From assembly GCA_013397695.1 (NCBI GenBank), contig VYZI01000003.1, positions 7,502,816 to 7,566,815 on the forward strand: a stretch of DNA of 64,000 nt, given 5' to 3'. Shown piece after piece: positions 14,778-27,238 of this stretch; within the stretch, counting starts at the first letter, position 1, and the number at the start of each line of letters is the position of its first letter. A program made the position numbers and the translations under genes. This DNA comes from Centropus unirufus. Taxonomy: Eukaryota; Chordata; Aves; Cuculiformes; Centropidae. Below the pieces are notes generated by a model, which was given only the letters and a program-made list of their open reading frames with translations, was not told the DNA's origin and made no database searches.

Positions 14778-16300
14778 CATCACAGGATCATGGCAAACAT
14801 ATGGTCTAGAAAAGATGACCCAGCACCCTGTACAGACAAATCTTAAAAGTGCCCAATAATGGGGAATCTACCACTTCCCTGGGGAGATTATTCCAATGAC
14901 TTATTATTCTCATTGTGAAGAATATTCATCTTGTGTCCAATCAAAATCTTCTTTGGAGTAACTGGCATCCATTACCTCTCACCTCTTCCACATGACTCCT
15001 TGTAAAACGGGATTGTCCCTCTTCTTTGCAGCAATACTTTTAATACTGGAACATGATGATAAGCCTTCTTTTCTTAAGGTTCAACAAACCCAATCTCAGT
15101 CTCTTCTCATATGGCAGGTTTCCCAGGCCTTTCCTTCTTTTTGGCCCTTCTTGGGGCCACGATTTTTGGTACGAGGACCAAAACTGAACAAGTATTCCAG
15201 TTGTGGCCTGATAAGCACTGAGTAGTGTGTGATAATGCCCTCTTTGTCTCTGCTGCTGATGCCCTCGATGAAATCCAGTATCCTGCCAGCTTTCTTTGCC
15301 ATGGCAGCACATTATTCATTGATATTGAGCTTGTTGTTCACAAGGACCCTTTCCACAGAGCTGATCTTCAGCAGAGTAAATCCTACCCTGTGCTGCACTC
15401 CGAGGTTATGTTTTCCCAGGTGCAAGACCTTACACTAATCGTTGTTGAACTTCATCAGGTTCTTGCTAGTCCACTCTTCCCAGCTACCCAAGTCTTTCTG
15501 CAGGGTGCCTCCTCCTTCTGAAGTGTCTGAAGTGTTCTCTTCCCCACACACTTGCTATGATCAGCAAACTTCATCAGGTTCACTTGATTCCATCACCCCG
15601 ATTACTTATGAAGACCTTAAACAGCACTGGGCCCAATATCTATCTCTGGGGGACCGCACTTGTGGCAGGTGGTCAGTTTAAAAGGGACCTATTTACCACT
15701 ACCTTCTGGGTGCAGCCAGTCAGCTCTCCATCTACCATACAGATCACTTATCTAGACTGTAACATATAATTTTCTCTAGAAGGAGGCTGTAGGAAACCCT
15801 ATTAAAAGCATTTGAGAAATCCAGGTAAACAACACCCCCTTCTCAAGGCACATCAACCAAGCAGGTTACTTTGTTGTAGAAGGTAATGAGGCTTGTCAAG
15901 TATGATTTGCCTTTGGTGAATTCATACTGGCTTTTCCCAATAACTTCCTTCATTTGACTTGTGATAGCCCCCTAGAGGATTCATCGCATGACTTTCCCAG
16001 AGACTGAAATAAGACTGGTTGGCCTATTGTTTCCTGGGCCCTCCTTTAAGACCTTCCTGTAGATGGGTGTGACATTAGCCTTCTTCCAGTCTTAGAGGAT
16101 GTCACCCAATCTCCACAGCTTCCTAAAGATTATGGAGAACAGCCTTGTAAAGACATCAACCAGCTCTCTTAACATACCTGGGTGGATATTGTCAGGGCAC
16201 AGAGATTTGTAGGTGTCAAGCTCCTGTAACAGTTCACACACCAACTCTTTCTTCACTGATAGTGAGTTTACGTGTGCATCAATCTGTGTTTGCATCAAGA
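14778..16300 (-). mobile_element. CR1 LINE retrotransposon, 5'-truncated, decayed
   Basis: This is the longest LINE copy in the window. Read on the minus strand, it runs from a fragment upstream of the RT domain (about 16300) through the RT domain and C-terminal region to the 3' untranslated end near 14778. The plus-strand sequence from 14778 resembles the reverse complement of a CR1 3' tail: a degenerate CATCACAGGATCATGG in place of CATAGAATCATAGAAT. The next 300 bp follow the usual CR1 3' layout, including the block that encodes the ERLRxLGLxxLxKRR-like C-terminus. CR1 elements insert by target-primed reverse transcription and are usually 5'-truncated, as here. The copy is dead: it has several frameshifts and stops. 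The 5' boundary is soft, within roughly 50 bp, and the 3' end lacks a clean octamer, suggesting an old insertion. The subfamily cannot be named without a consensus library. Confidence 0.9.
15090..16270 (-). pseudogene. CR1 ORF2 reverse transcriptase remnant
   Basis: Remnant of the RT that would copy CR1 RNA at a nicked target site. In minus-strand order I see: a block DTYKSLCPDNIHPGMLREL (16161-16217), matching the conserved KSxGPDxIHPRVLREL region; then WKKANVTPIY and a degraded GNxRPxSL block; motif A read as VYLDFSNAF (15804-15830), which keeps the first Asp but has changed the usual FSKAFD; a GVPQGSxLGPVLF block read as AVPQR-stop-ILGPVLF, with the stop at 15640-15642; and the catalytic FADD box read as FADH (15557-15568), so its second Asp is lost. 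The C-terminal part continues to about 15090. Frames change between these blocks, so no protein can be made. The element is selfish, and its decay says nothing about neighbouring genes. Confidence 0.88.
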
Positions 16301-19300
16301 TACGAGACGTCAGTTCTACTCTTCTAGTGGTATGGATATTGCATGGGGTAGGACAAGGCCACAGTGGAAAACACAGTGGAACAAATGAAAGTATAAATTT
16401 CCTTAACAAGTAGATGCTAGGGGCAAGCGGATGAATATATCTGCTGGGGTGGAAATGGTGGGATAGGTGGAAGTGTCTGGGCGGAGTGCTTCATGTGAAC
16501 ATAGCATGACTTGTAGCAGAGAGCAGGGTGCTTTGTCCCGATGAAGCATTGCATTGAGTTGTGTCAGCTCATTAGTTAGAGAGCAAGATGTCTTAGTGCC
16601 AGTCTGCAGTGAAAGTGCTGCAAATGCCTGACCTGATAAAAATGTGTCAAAACTTTCCAGAAAGGATGAACACTTTAAAATGTTGGTTTTTTTTTTTTGA
16701 GTGAGAAAGAAGAAAAGGAAAGTGGTTGAGTAGCTAAAGAATCTGCTAATGGATAGAGAACATTTCACTAAGTATTTTGCTATAATACATGGCAGCTTTT
16801 CTGAACATTTCATTTCGTAGACAACAAGGCTCTTCTTTGGGGAGTAAAAATTCAAATTTCATTTTACAGAGACTGGAAGATCTTTGAAACTCCATCTATA
16901 ATCCCAGGTATGATCTCGGGTCTAAAGCAATCCTGATAGGAATACTTGGAGATAGCCATTGAGATAAAGAAGAGCATCCATAGAAGGCTGCACTCTTACG
17001 ACATTGTCTTGCAATGACACTTCTGTTCTAGAAACAGGCCAGTATGAGGAAGCTTGACTCTGATCTATTGTTTATTCTGGACTGAATTTCTGGATTTCAA
17101 GTTTCTAGTGGCCTTTGTTCAGATTCCTCAGTACAGAATTATTGTAAAATAAAGAGGTAGCCAAACTTGGACTTGGAAGGAGAATCTCCGGCACTGTTTG
17201 AAACATATACAAAAGCATGAGGTTTGGCTAACCTTACTTGGATGCTGTTGCACAATTTTATATGTCAGATATTAGTAATTAGTCCTCATGCAGCCCCTGA
17301 TGTCTTGGTGGTCTTGAGAAAAATGTACGTTTTTAAGTCACAGTAGTTTTTAATGCCAAAGAATAATTGTCTGCTTATTCAGATAATGCTACTGCAACTC
17401 AGCTTCAACTCAAATGAATGCTGGCAAGCACAGACAAGTTTATTGCAGACTCTGACTATATTTGTCAGCTGTGGAGTCATAATATCACAATCACAATACA
17501 ATGAGAATTTCTGTGTCTTAAATATTTTTTCCCTTTCCTCTTAGGTATAGAACAGCTTAAAACACCCTTCTCATGTAGAGAAGTTGTTTTATTTACAGTT
17601 TCAACAAAAGTAGCTGAAGTACCATGGATATTCAATAATCTTTAGTTACCCACATGCTTTAAAAAGTAAGCATAGTTTTTCCAAGGTCACACAAAAGGAT
17701 CTGGTAGAATGAAGAGCTGAATTCTGATACACTAAGCCCTTGTCTGTGGATAAAAGCACTCTTCCAATTAATATCTTGGTGTTCCCTTCAGGCTATATAT
17801 TTTTAGTAGCTCTTCTCCCATTCTTTCACAGATAATATTCCCAAAGGTGACATGTTGATTTCTGTTTAGAAGTAGTGAATGCAAAAAGGCTCTTATTGAG
17901 GAATCCCTGAAATTAAACCCTTTTAAAACTCTCTCAACAAGTTTTCACCTGATTCTTCAATAGCAATTATCAAAGCTGCAGTAAATGAAATACGCATCTG
18001 ACAGAATTAATTTACAAGCCTCATTACTACATAAAAATGAAGTTAAATCAGAAATGGAAATTCTGATTTGTTGTTAGTGCCAGTCTATGATGACATCTTC
18101 TGTTTCACAGGGGACAGGCCATTTTGTGGGTAATAACATGCTCAACTAAGAAATACAAGCATCTCCAGTCGGTGATACAGGTTTTAGATGTCTGAAGTGC
18201 CACCTGGAGACACTCTACACAAGTTTCAAATTCCTATTTTTAATTGTCTAAAGGTAAACGGAACAAATTCTTCAAGTTATATATTTTTTATTGTTACAGA
18301 ATATACTGTAAAATTTGTCCCTGATGTGTCTGAGAACAGTATTCTGTCCCACAAAGATAAATCCTGAGTTCTCCCTGATGGTTAAAATTGTGATCATCAA
18401 ATATTACAGACATGTGGGACAAAGAAATATTCAGATTTAGCCCCAAATCTTCTTTCAAGATAATTCATTTTAGTTCCCTGAGTACCTCTATTTCCCATAT
18501 ATTTTATGTCTTTGCATGCTTGATACTGAATATTATTCAGAACCGGACTTGCAATTGTCTTATTAGAGGATATAGATTTATTCAGATACAAGTATGTGCC
18601 TCCAAATGAGGTGGAAAAGATTTAACTTCTTTATTTTCTCAAAAAAAATATGCTCAGAGCAAGCCAAAATATTAAAAAAATAGCTGGAAATGTCACAACA
18701 TGGAGAATAAGTCAGAGGTAATTATCATGCCATAGACCTTGCTTAAAGAAAAGCTGTCTGACAGATTTTTAAACGAAGAACAACCAAAGACAGTGTGACA
18801 AACAGAAATCAAAAGAGTGAGGAAAGGAAGAGAGATGCAATGGAGCCCCAGAAGAGCAAAGTTTATATTAACATGGAGTAGAGTCCACTGGGAACAGGCT
18901 AATAGGATGAAGTAATTGGTCTCGTGAAGCTGACAACCACACTGATAGCATTCTGGAGAATTATTTGACCTTAGTTCTAGTTCGCTTCCATAGCACCCAC
19001 AGTGGTCAGAGAAGAACACTCCATGACAAGCTCTTCCAGACCATTCTTAACTGAATGGAATTTGAGTTACTCTATCTGAGCTAACTGTATAATAAGAACC
19101 AAAATGCAGTAAGAAGAAACTATTTTGCTTCAAGTGCACAAATCTGTTACAATATGAAATGCTAATGTACACGAACCATGTGACATGCAGGTCTGAGATA
19201 TAAAATGACCTAATGAGAAGGTAATTTCTGTGTTTTATCTTATTAGTCTGACTCCAGTTTTAAGAGGCAATCATAGTAGAAGAATGAATATTCTATTTCA

Positions 19301-21426
19301 GAGATATCAAGCAAAAGTAAAGCTGTACCTTTGCTAAACCATTACCACAGAGAACACTTACACCAGAAAACCTCCCAGCAGATCTTCACTACTGCTGAAT
19401 CCATCGCTGAACACAGTCACAGATTTTGCTCAGAGCACACAATTGTCTGGGGAATTTACATATGAAAACAGCAGATGAGGATAAAAATTATAACATCTTA
19501 TTTGGCGTTATCTTATTTTGGAATCCCTTCCCCAAGAGAAAAACATGATATGATAAGTAATACAGAGTTGCACTTGAATGCCTTGGGATCCATGTCCTCT
19601 AGTGAGAATATGTCTTTAAAAAAAATAAGTTCAAGCTAGCATTTTTTTTTGAACCTCCAGTGTGACCTTTAATGCTGGAATACAGCTGGGACATGGACAC
19701 CACAGGACTGCTGTCAGTAGTACATGAGCTGTTACAGAGAAGGGAACAGAGGTTGTTCCAACTTTGCCAACAGAGCACAGGGCTTATTCTTATGTGTGCC
19801 AGCATTTACTTCCTACAGCAGAAAATGGTGCGAGTAGGTTAGGAAGGAATCCTGAGGGTTTATCTAGTCCATGCAACTCCTTTTCTTTCCCATTCCAAAA
19901 TGAATACTTTCTTGCCTGTTTGCTTCAGTTGTTTCAGTCACCAGGATATGCTGAGTTGTACATTCTTTGCCACAAAAAAATAGACCACAGCTCCATGTTG
20001 ATTTAAGCCTGCCTCTTAGTCCTGTCTATGAAGGATCATTCAATTTTGTATGCAATTGAAGAGTCCTTGCTAAGCTACATTTCCGGCATCCAACTTGTGG
20101 CTGCACAGATTAAGGCTCTTGATCAAGACAGTGCAGTTTGCTAACACAGTGAATTCAACTCCCGGGTTGACTAGTGAGGTTTGCCTTGAAGGTGCTGTAA
20201 GAAAGAAAGAAGAAAGAAATATGTGGATGTCTAGAGATGGGGACAGGAGGTGGGAGAACAGGAAAGACTCATGTGTATGCCTATGACTTGACCTAAGCAT
20301 CCTTTTATTAAATATTCTCCTGACCTTGGTGCTGTGCTTCCGTTGATTTCCAAAAAGCTGTGACGATGAGAAATTTTAGATGGGTAACCATATTAAGTAC
20401 CTATCTCAGATATCTCCAAAGGATATTTGCATTTTACTTCAGAATACTTTCATTTGTGAAGATTAGGAATGTAAAATAGTTCTACCAGAGCATTAGCATA
20501 GTGCGTTCTTGCAAAGTGTGCTTTTAGGCAGAGGTGCAAAGATAGTCAGGTATCTAACGAGACACTCAATGAAAGCTGATGGCACTCAGCCACCTAGGTT
20601 TCTTAGGCAGTTTTGTAGACCTCACTTGCCGCATCTCCATATTTAGGCTGCTAACTGCCTCTGTACAGCTGGCCCACATTGGCTGGCAGTCTATGAAGTA
20701 ATATCATTGATGTTTATTGACTGGCAGCCTTTGAATATTTTGTTTGTGCAGCGTTTATTTGAGCAATACAAATTTCTGTTTGGCAGGCAGTTTGGGTTGC
20801 CTCTGAAGGGGCTTGTCTGTATTTGATAGTTTTGCCACTTTAACTACAGTGGTATAATTGAAACAGCAACACTGAAAATCCTCAAGGGAATGGGCAATTA
20901 TACTGACAGAAACCTGTTTATGTTGGCCTAGCATATTACGGAACAAATTGGACTGTACCAAAACAATGCAGTTTTCTATCAGTATACTAGTTTAAACCAG
21001 AGTTTTATCCATGTAGATTCCCTGGCCTCAAGACCTCTTTCTCTAGGCATGCTGGTGCAATAGAAATGCTGTCAAGCTTAATACAGTTCAAAAGTGGAAG
21101 ATATTTCCCCTGTCCCTGCCAAAATCTCTGTGGCTGACAGGTCTGCACCCTCTGTTTTTATACCTGCTTGGGATAGAGATAATTTTAAGACCCATTTGAC
21201 TCCACAGTCTGTGAAACAATGCTATGAACTCTCTTTGGTTTAAACGAAGGCAGTGTGGCTCTTCCTTATCTCAGTTACTTTGATGACACAGAGAAGATAA
21301 AGAGCATACTGTTGCTTTTGATGCTCCATGTGAGGAAAGTAAAGAATTGGTACAGTATTACCCAAACCTTCCTCTGTGAACTACCTTGAACAGATCTTTG
21401 AGTTGCTTTGATTTTTTGTTTCGTTG

Positions 21427-21440
21427 TTTTTTTTTTTTTT
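21427..21440. repeat. Poly(T) tract, 14 bases
   Basis: A pure thymine run in AT-rich sequence. No upstream processed-gene body was recognised on the minus strand, so it is treated as a simple homopolymer rather than the tail of a retrocopy. Confidence 0.8.
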
Positions 21441-23700
21441 CTGCTTTGACCTTAGACTAGTCAAATGTCTGGAATAGCTAGAAGATTTCGAAGGGAAAAA
21501 TGGAAAGTGGAACAGGTATCTTAAAGAGCAGTTTCTGACTACCTGGATTTCTGATGTGCAGCAAATGAGCTTGTCTCTGCTACTGTCACCTACTGAAGAG
21601 CTGTTGTCTTGCCAAGAGGTAGTAGGAGATAAGTCAACAGCAAAGGGAGGAACAACAGTGGCAGATGCAGGCTAGTGGTGAAAATAAGACTATAAATGCA
21701 GGACAAGAGCTGGGGCTGGTCACAGGTCTGTCTTAGACTGCCAGAGCAGCATTTTGGGCTGGAAATAAAATGGAGTCTTTCAGTTTCGGTGTTCAGCTTG
21801 TGGCTGATTCAGTATCTCACAGCACAGTTAGACAGAACTCAGAACACCTCTTCCCCATGCACTTCTCAGAAGCCAGATAGAATGGAGCCAGAGCTCACGG
21901 CACTGGAAATTCACTTAGGCATTGGCTCATAGGGTATATAGATTGCTCTGCTCCACGAGGCGATATCTAAATCTGTTAAAAAGTCAGTCTTGCCTTCCTC
22001 TTGATGCCCAGATCCTTTTTTCAAAAGGACTGTTGACTCCTAAACCACTTATTGTCTTCAGTGGTGCCCATCCATCACCCCTTGCTATCCTGGATACTCC
22101 ACATATCTGTTTACAAAATGTTCAAACAAAAAGGAATTCGGGACCTGGCCTGAAAACCCTGCTGTGTGCTTTTAGCCTGCAGACCTGTGCTTCTCTCTGT
22201 AGATTGCCAAAAGCTTTCTCCTTTTTCTCCACCCCTACTTTTTCATTCTCCAGCTCCTTGCTCTGGTCACATATCAGATTAAACTTTGGGATTTTTCCTG
22301 CCTGTATCTTCTCCCCACTACCACAATACATTCTGCTTAAAATTTGCTCTGCTCATAGTGTAGGGTGCCAGTTGCATTCTTATACCTGTAGAGCCTGTAG
22401 CTGAGGTGTCACATGACTTCAAAAAAAGCTAAAGCTGGGAGAATTGTGAAAATATATGAAGGAAGAGGGGAAAATTCTTCTGAATGTTTTCCACACTGAA
22501 TGTTTAAACTCTTTTGTAGTGACGGTGAAGTCTGAAAAGCAACAGTTTGGTGAAAGATTTAACATATAGAGTATCAAATAAACTTTTTATCAAGAACTAA
22601 TTTTATTTAACTGCTGGGTATATTAACTTTCTTACAGTATGTTATGGTTACATTGTATACGAAAGCTTTTGTTGATATGAAATTAAGGTCCCCCTCTCTA
22701 AGCTGCAGAATTTTCATTGCCTTTTTCTTCGTGTTTAAAGAGAAACTCATTTTGCCACTTGACTCAATGAAGATAGCAGTTTCTTGTTGATCTTTCTATC
22801 AATTTTACCTCAGCTATCAGTTTGCATGAGGACAGAATGGCAAGGTAAATTCTGCAGCCACCAAATTCCTTCTTCTCAAATGTCCATAGTGGCGAGTCGT
22901 AGTCAGAATAAGATGGAGAGCCTGTCTCTTGTTATGGTATAGTTTTGTTGCTAAAAGTAAAAGGAGCTATGTGGGTGGCCTGGACACAGTTCTGTGTGCT
23001 GCCAAGTGGAGGAGTCATAGGCAAGATCTGACCTCAATACTCCACCAGCAAGCAAAATAATCTGAAGAGTTAAATAATCGGAACCCTGTTGGTGTAGAGC
23101 AGCACAAGCAAAGGATCTGTCCCTTTGCTAGGAGTTGCCCCTCAGCTGAAATTCTGCCCTTCATGGAGTATTGAGGATGGCCAACTCCGCTGCAGTCTTG
23201 GTATTGAGCAGATGGACAGCTCTCCTTTGTTTCTGCCACCCCGATTTTCTTCCACAATTGGTTCCTGTCTATCTCTTCACTTCAATCCTCCTCCAGCTGC
23301 CTACGTCCCCTTCTCATCCCATCCACAGCCTCTCTCCTGTTGTTTCCCTTTCCACTTTCCCCATGGTGCCTGGCTCTTCCTGCTGGCCTACTACCTGTCT
23401 TCACACTGGCTGACATTTTTGACACTGAGTGGAGAAGGACAGCCACTATCTGATATCAGTGTTGCCACATAACCACGTTTCCATATTGTGAGGAAGCCTG
23501 CCAAAGCCCTGTTTCTCCCAAAGCAAATTGAGAGCTATCACCAGCTGGGAACATCTTGCAGACACAGTTTGCTGACTGGGAAATATTCCTGACAGCAGCA
23601 AGAAACCTCAGATTATCAATCCTTGATATCATGAAAACTTTAAATCAAATCCATTCCAGCATCTGGTTACTGATCAAAGCAAATTCTTTCCCAGAAGAAC

Positions 23701-23728
23701 AAAAAAAAAAGAAGAAAAAAAAGAAAAG
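23701..23728. repeat. A-rich tract (A10 then GAAGA8GA4)
   Basis: An adenine-rich run with scattered G. The sequence just upstream has no long open frame and no polyadenylation signal at the usual distance, so a processed pseudogene is not supported. Confidence 0.75.
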
Positions 23729-24584
23729 ACTTAATTATTTCCTGATAGGCTTAATAACCTGGAATTAAGGAGAGCATTTATATCAAGTTAGGAGACTGAC
23801 TCATGACCACAAGCGAAGTGAGAATCAAAGATCCCTCTTAAAGCACTCCAACAGTGACTGCCTTACAAAGGATCCCACCAATCCAGACACAGCTCACCAG
23901 CATGCCTTTTACAGTCCCCAACAAATGAAAGGTCCTCAAGTTCATCATATTCCAGTTTATCATCACAGAAGAGACAAACACTCAAGGTTAGTGAATAAAA
24001 CCCTAGACCACTGCTGGCCTTTTTTAGCTCATTCATGATGGCACATGGATAACCAGTTTGTGCTCTTTCTGTCTGACTCTCTGGAAAGAAGCTGGGCAGT
24101 TGTTGAAGGCTGGGCCTTATTCAGACAGCAAAGGGAAAAGCCTTCTGGGGCATCACATGGTTGTTTTATGACAGCATTTGGGAATCCTTCCCACAAACTA
24201 GAATCCTGTTTTGTTAAGTATGCATAAGCAAATAAAAGCAGGTACATGCACTATAGAGTTTGCAACCTGAGAGGCTGCACTTGAGGTAGATCTTCAGCCA
24301 GCAATAGCATGTCTGTTTCTAGCGTCTACAAGATAGTCGTAGCAGAAAATTTTCCTGACATATGCTGGAGGGGCAACAAGTTGGAATGTAATGAAGGATG
24401 TCAGGAATCACTTCTTCATACAAGTGCTGCATGGGACAAGCAGGGACAACACACAGATGGAGTTGCCATTCACAAACAAGGAGGAGCTGGCTGGTAATGC
24501 GATAACCAGTGGTACCTTTGGCTGTAAGGGTAGGGAAGTGGATTGTGAAGGACTTCTAGTTAGTGAGGAAGGAAACTAACAAAA

Positions 24585-24850
24585 TAAAGGCTTTGGCTTA
24601 TCTAGGGAGCTGATATGTTGCACACAGTTTTGGTGCCCTCCCCCCAAAATACAAGAAATAAACACCAAAGAGGAGTGAGCTCACGGAGGGACACTAAGCT
24701 GAGGCTGTGAGGGGAACTGGAGTTCAGCCCAGAAAATGGACAACTTCAGAGTCACCTGATAACAACCTGCCAGGATTGTGGAGGAAGTCATCAAGAGGAA
24801 AGAACTAGGTTCTTGAGAGAGCTGCATGGCTGGAGGAAAGGTTTGCATTA
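24585..24850 (+). mobile_element. Probable CR1 LINE fragment (RT C-terminus to 3' region)
   Basis: A weak but ordered similarity to CR1 on the plus strand. A segment reading CACACAGTTTTGGTGCC, then AATACAAGAAATAAACACC, corresponds to the CAGTTTTGGGCCC...TACAAGAAGGACATT block of many copies. It is followed by GAACTGGAGTTCAGCCCAGA, by ACCTGATAACAACCTGCC, and by GAGGAAGTCATCAAGAGGAA. These blocks appear in the order seen at the end of ORF2 (RELxFSPE...LIATCxY). Similarity fades after about 24850, before any octamer, so the copy is truncated at both ends. It is considerably more diverged than the copies at 28925 and 42005. An unrelated match cannot be fully excluded by eye. Confidence 0.5.
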
Positions 24851-26798
24851 GAAACCCCCTGAGATATTCATCCAATCAGAATTATTCTAAGAACCCAGTA
24901 GAAGCATATGAGCACCCTCAAACAGCTTTTCCTCAAACATTGGAGATCTGGTCCTCAGACCTCTCCTGCACTTACAACAGACCATATCTTCACCAGATTT
25001 TCAGCTTTGATATCCTGTCCAGATCCTCACTGTTTCTCTTGCTTTTGAAAAGTCCTTCTCCTTCACAACACTCTTCCTATCAGGTCTTTTTTCTTCATGT
25101 CAATTGCTTAGGATTGTTTTCTGTATCTTCCTGAAACTTCCTCCCCTGCCATCGCCACTGGTTGCCTTTCGTCATTTGTCTCGCCACACAACATATACCA
25201 AATTGTATTAACAGAATATTACCTTTATTGCTTGACATTCATGACCTCATAATGTATTTTCCTTGTAATTCTTTAACAGCATTCTAGTTTCATCCTAGCA
25301 AGATTAATTTATTGTTCCCTAAAAGTCTGTATATAATTCCATAATTTAATTTCTTGTTGTTTGGTGTCATTACAACCAAGTCGTTTTCTTTTCTTATGGA
25401 AGTTGCTTTGAAATCCACTGTTCTGAAGCATTCCAACAATATTATCAAAGGAAATTACCATCTTCCATCATTTATTTCCACTAATTACACATAGTTGTTC
25501 CTTAAGGCCTGTAAACCCATTTTCAAAAGGAAAAGGAGCTTCATTCTGGATGGGAAGGTCCATGTAACGGCCGTTGCTTAGTGTAGTATGTACTGCCTTC
25601 TCTACAGTGACCAGTACTGGTGTTTGAGGTCCTCTCAGTAAATCTGTGCCTGGCTAGTGACTGCACTTTCCCAAGTGCTGTTCAAGTCCAGAGCACATAA
25701 AGAGCACTGTATAGACTTGAATAACAGTGTAGAAGCAGCTACAGAAAGAGATTATTGAATGCTACCTAGATTTACTTCTGACACTAGTTAGGGGACAGGA
25801 ACAATGTTCTCCTTCGTGAGGAAGTGTTTAAATGTGGTTTTGTGTAAAAGCTTATTGGCTGTAGCAGTCAGCCTAAAAATGACCCATTGAAAGGTTTTAC
25901 TGAATCCTGCTATATGTACATATCAGTGCCTACATGTGTATACGTAGTCACTGTCGTGTTCATTATTCTACCCGTGTCAAGTATATGCCCCTTCTTTAAC
26001 AGCCATACATGACATCAGTGGCTCTCAACACCCCTAAATTAACACCTTCATTACCCCACCTCAGATTTTTACCTAACTTAAACCTATTAAGTTCCTGAAA
26101 GGTGAGAAATTGGATGAATTATATTAATACACATTCGTAAAACTGTCCATTCATGACAATTCAGTACTGCCTTACCCTGCAAAATATCTAGTGTTTTGTA
26201 GAACAAAACCTTTTATTGCACTATATTGTTTGCGTGATGACACTTGAGAGATACTTGGAAAGGTGCTTGGGGTAATACTAGGGAAGATACTTTGGAACAA
26301 CAATGCATGATGCATTGTTGCTTCTGCTGAGACCAAACCCACTTAAAACAGCCAAGGTAAATAACTTTTGGAAAGTTACAATTGTTCTTTATATGGGTTT
26401 ACCTAACAACCATAGAACCTAATGTGAAAACACATCTATTTCCAGTAGGGTTTGGATCATATCTTTAGTCTGAGCAATGAATATGATGCCAGCAGCTCTT
26501 ATAATTTTTATGCCTTAAACAGATATAACATGGTGAGAGTCTGAATCCCTTCAGTGTATGAAGATATGCAGGATGTTTGAGAGGATCATATCCCACCTCA
26601 TTTAGGTGTCATCTGATGAGTCATAACTGGTAGAGCGTGTTTATGACACTTTCCACCTGAATTCAAGCCATGCTTGAAATGGGGGCTTTGTTCCAGCATT
26701 TCAGTGCAGAGCAAATCTGAAGGAGTATGTCCATCTCAATTGAGCCAACAATAATAATCTTACATAAACAACTATGGCAGAAAACCTAGGAAATTTCC
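24851..26798. other. Unique AT-rich noncoding sequence
   Basis: No gene or repeat family is recognised. It contains a perfect short hairpin at 26298-26320, annotated separately. All frames carry frequent stops. Confidence 0.6.
26298..26320. repeat. Perfect inverted repeat, 10-bp arms, 3-nt loop
   Basis: Arms CAACAATGCA (26298-26307) and TGCATTGTTG (26311-26320) are exact reverse complements around the loop TGA. The stem is short for a microRNA precursor and lacks the T-run of a Pol III terminator. Function unknown. Confidence 0.75.
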
Positions 26799-27238
26799 AT
26801 AGACTCAAAAGGACCTCAGAAGGTCTTTGATCCTAGCTGCCATTCATGACCGGTCCTATTAGAACATGGTTGCATCCATTCAAGTTTTCAATATCTCAGT
26901 GAATGGGAGTCCACTTCTCTGTGTCCCTGCTCCAAGTTTAACCTCACTTACAATGAAATTCCTTCCTCTAATATCTAGCCCCATGTTGTAAATTTTATAT
27001 TTCTCTGTTGCCTCTTACCCCATCCTGTGCATGTCTGAGAAGAGGCTGTTTTTTGTCTTCTGTACAGCCTCCCATGAGGCAGTCGCAGAGAGTAATAAAG
27101 TATCCATTAATCCATCTCTTCACCAGACTGAATAAAAGCAGCTTTCTCAAACTCTCCTTGTACTTCAGGAGCTCCAGTGCCCTGACTGTCCTGGTGGCCT
27201 TTGTTGGGCTCATTTCGGTTTGTCAGTCCTTTTTATTG
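26799..27238 (-). mobile_element. Old CR1 LINE 3' region
   Basis: Read on the minus strand this is the last part of ORF2 and the 3' untranslated region of an old CR1-type LINE. In plus-strand order, it starts with CCATAGACTCAAAAGGACCT (compare CATAGAATCATAG...GGACCT), continues with the recognisable TTCCTTCCTCTAATATCTAGCC block, then GAGAAGAGGCTGTTTTTTGTC, and ends with CTCCAGTGCCCTGACTGTCC and GTGGCCTTTGTTGGGCTCAT. The last two equal the antisense of the conserved ...ATKMVRGLEL region. No frame is intact. It is truncated 5' within the RT C-terminal region. The divergence is greater than in the copies at 42005 and 45852, so it is an older insertion. Confidence 0.75.

Larger units (their letters stand above)
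16301..24584. other. Unique noncoding sequence with homopolymers
   Basis: No gene or clear transposon is recognised. The longest frames are a 150-codon minus-strand frame at 16403-16855 and a 160-codon plus-strand frame at 21922-22404 that starts at TTG. Neither shows a domain, and the second lies in pyrimidine-rich DNA. Low-complexity runs include T14 at 21427-21440 and an A/G run at 23701-23728. A 50-bp segment near 19834-19885 loosely recalls the CR1 3' region but is too short to call. Confidence 0.55.

Noticed and set aside
15225..15769. Several overlapping plus-strand frames of 69-98 codons
   Set aside because: They are the antisense of the CR1 reverse transcriptase remnant on the minus strand.
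16403..16855. 150-codon minus-strand frame next to the long CR1 copy
   Set aside because: It lies upstream of the LINE on the same strand, but shows none of the CR1 ORF2 landmarks and no other domain; a low-complexity F/K-rich middle comes from a T-run. Length is within chance.
19834..19885. Short similarity to a CR1 3' region (TTTATCTAGTCCATGCAACTCC)
   Set aside because: Only about 50 bp resembles the family and neither flank continues the match, so it is not called.
21922..22404. 160-codon plus-strand frame
   Set aside because: Starts at TTG, lies in pyrimidine-rich DNA that suppresses stops, and has a Ser/Leu/Phe-rich composition typical of that bias. No domain.
23500..23728. Possible processed pseudogene ending in an A-rich tail
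   Set aside because: The tail is interrupted by G, there is no polyadenylation signal at the right distance, and the upstream sequence gives no recognisable protein.
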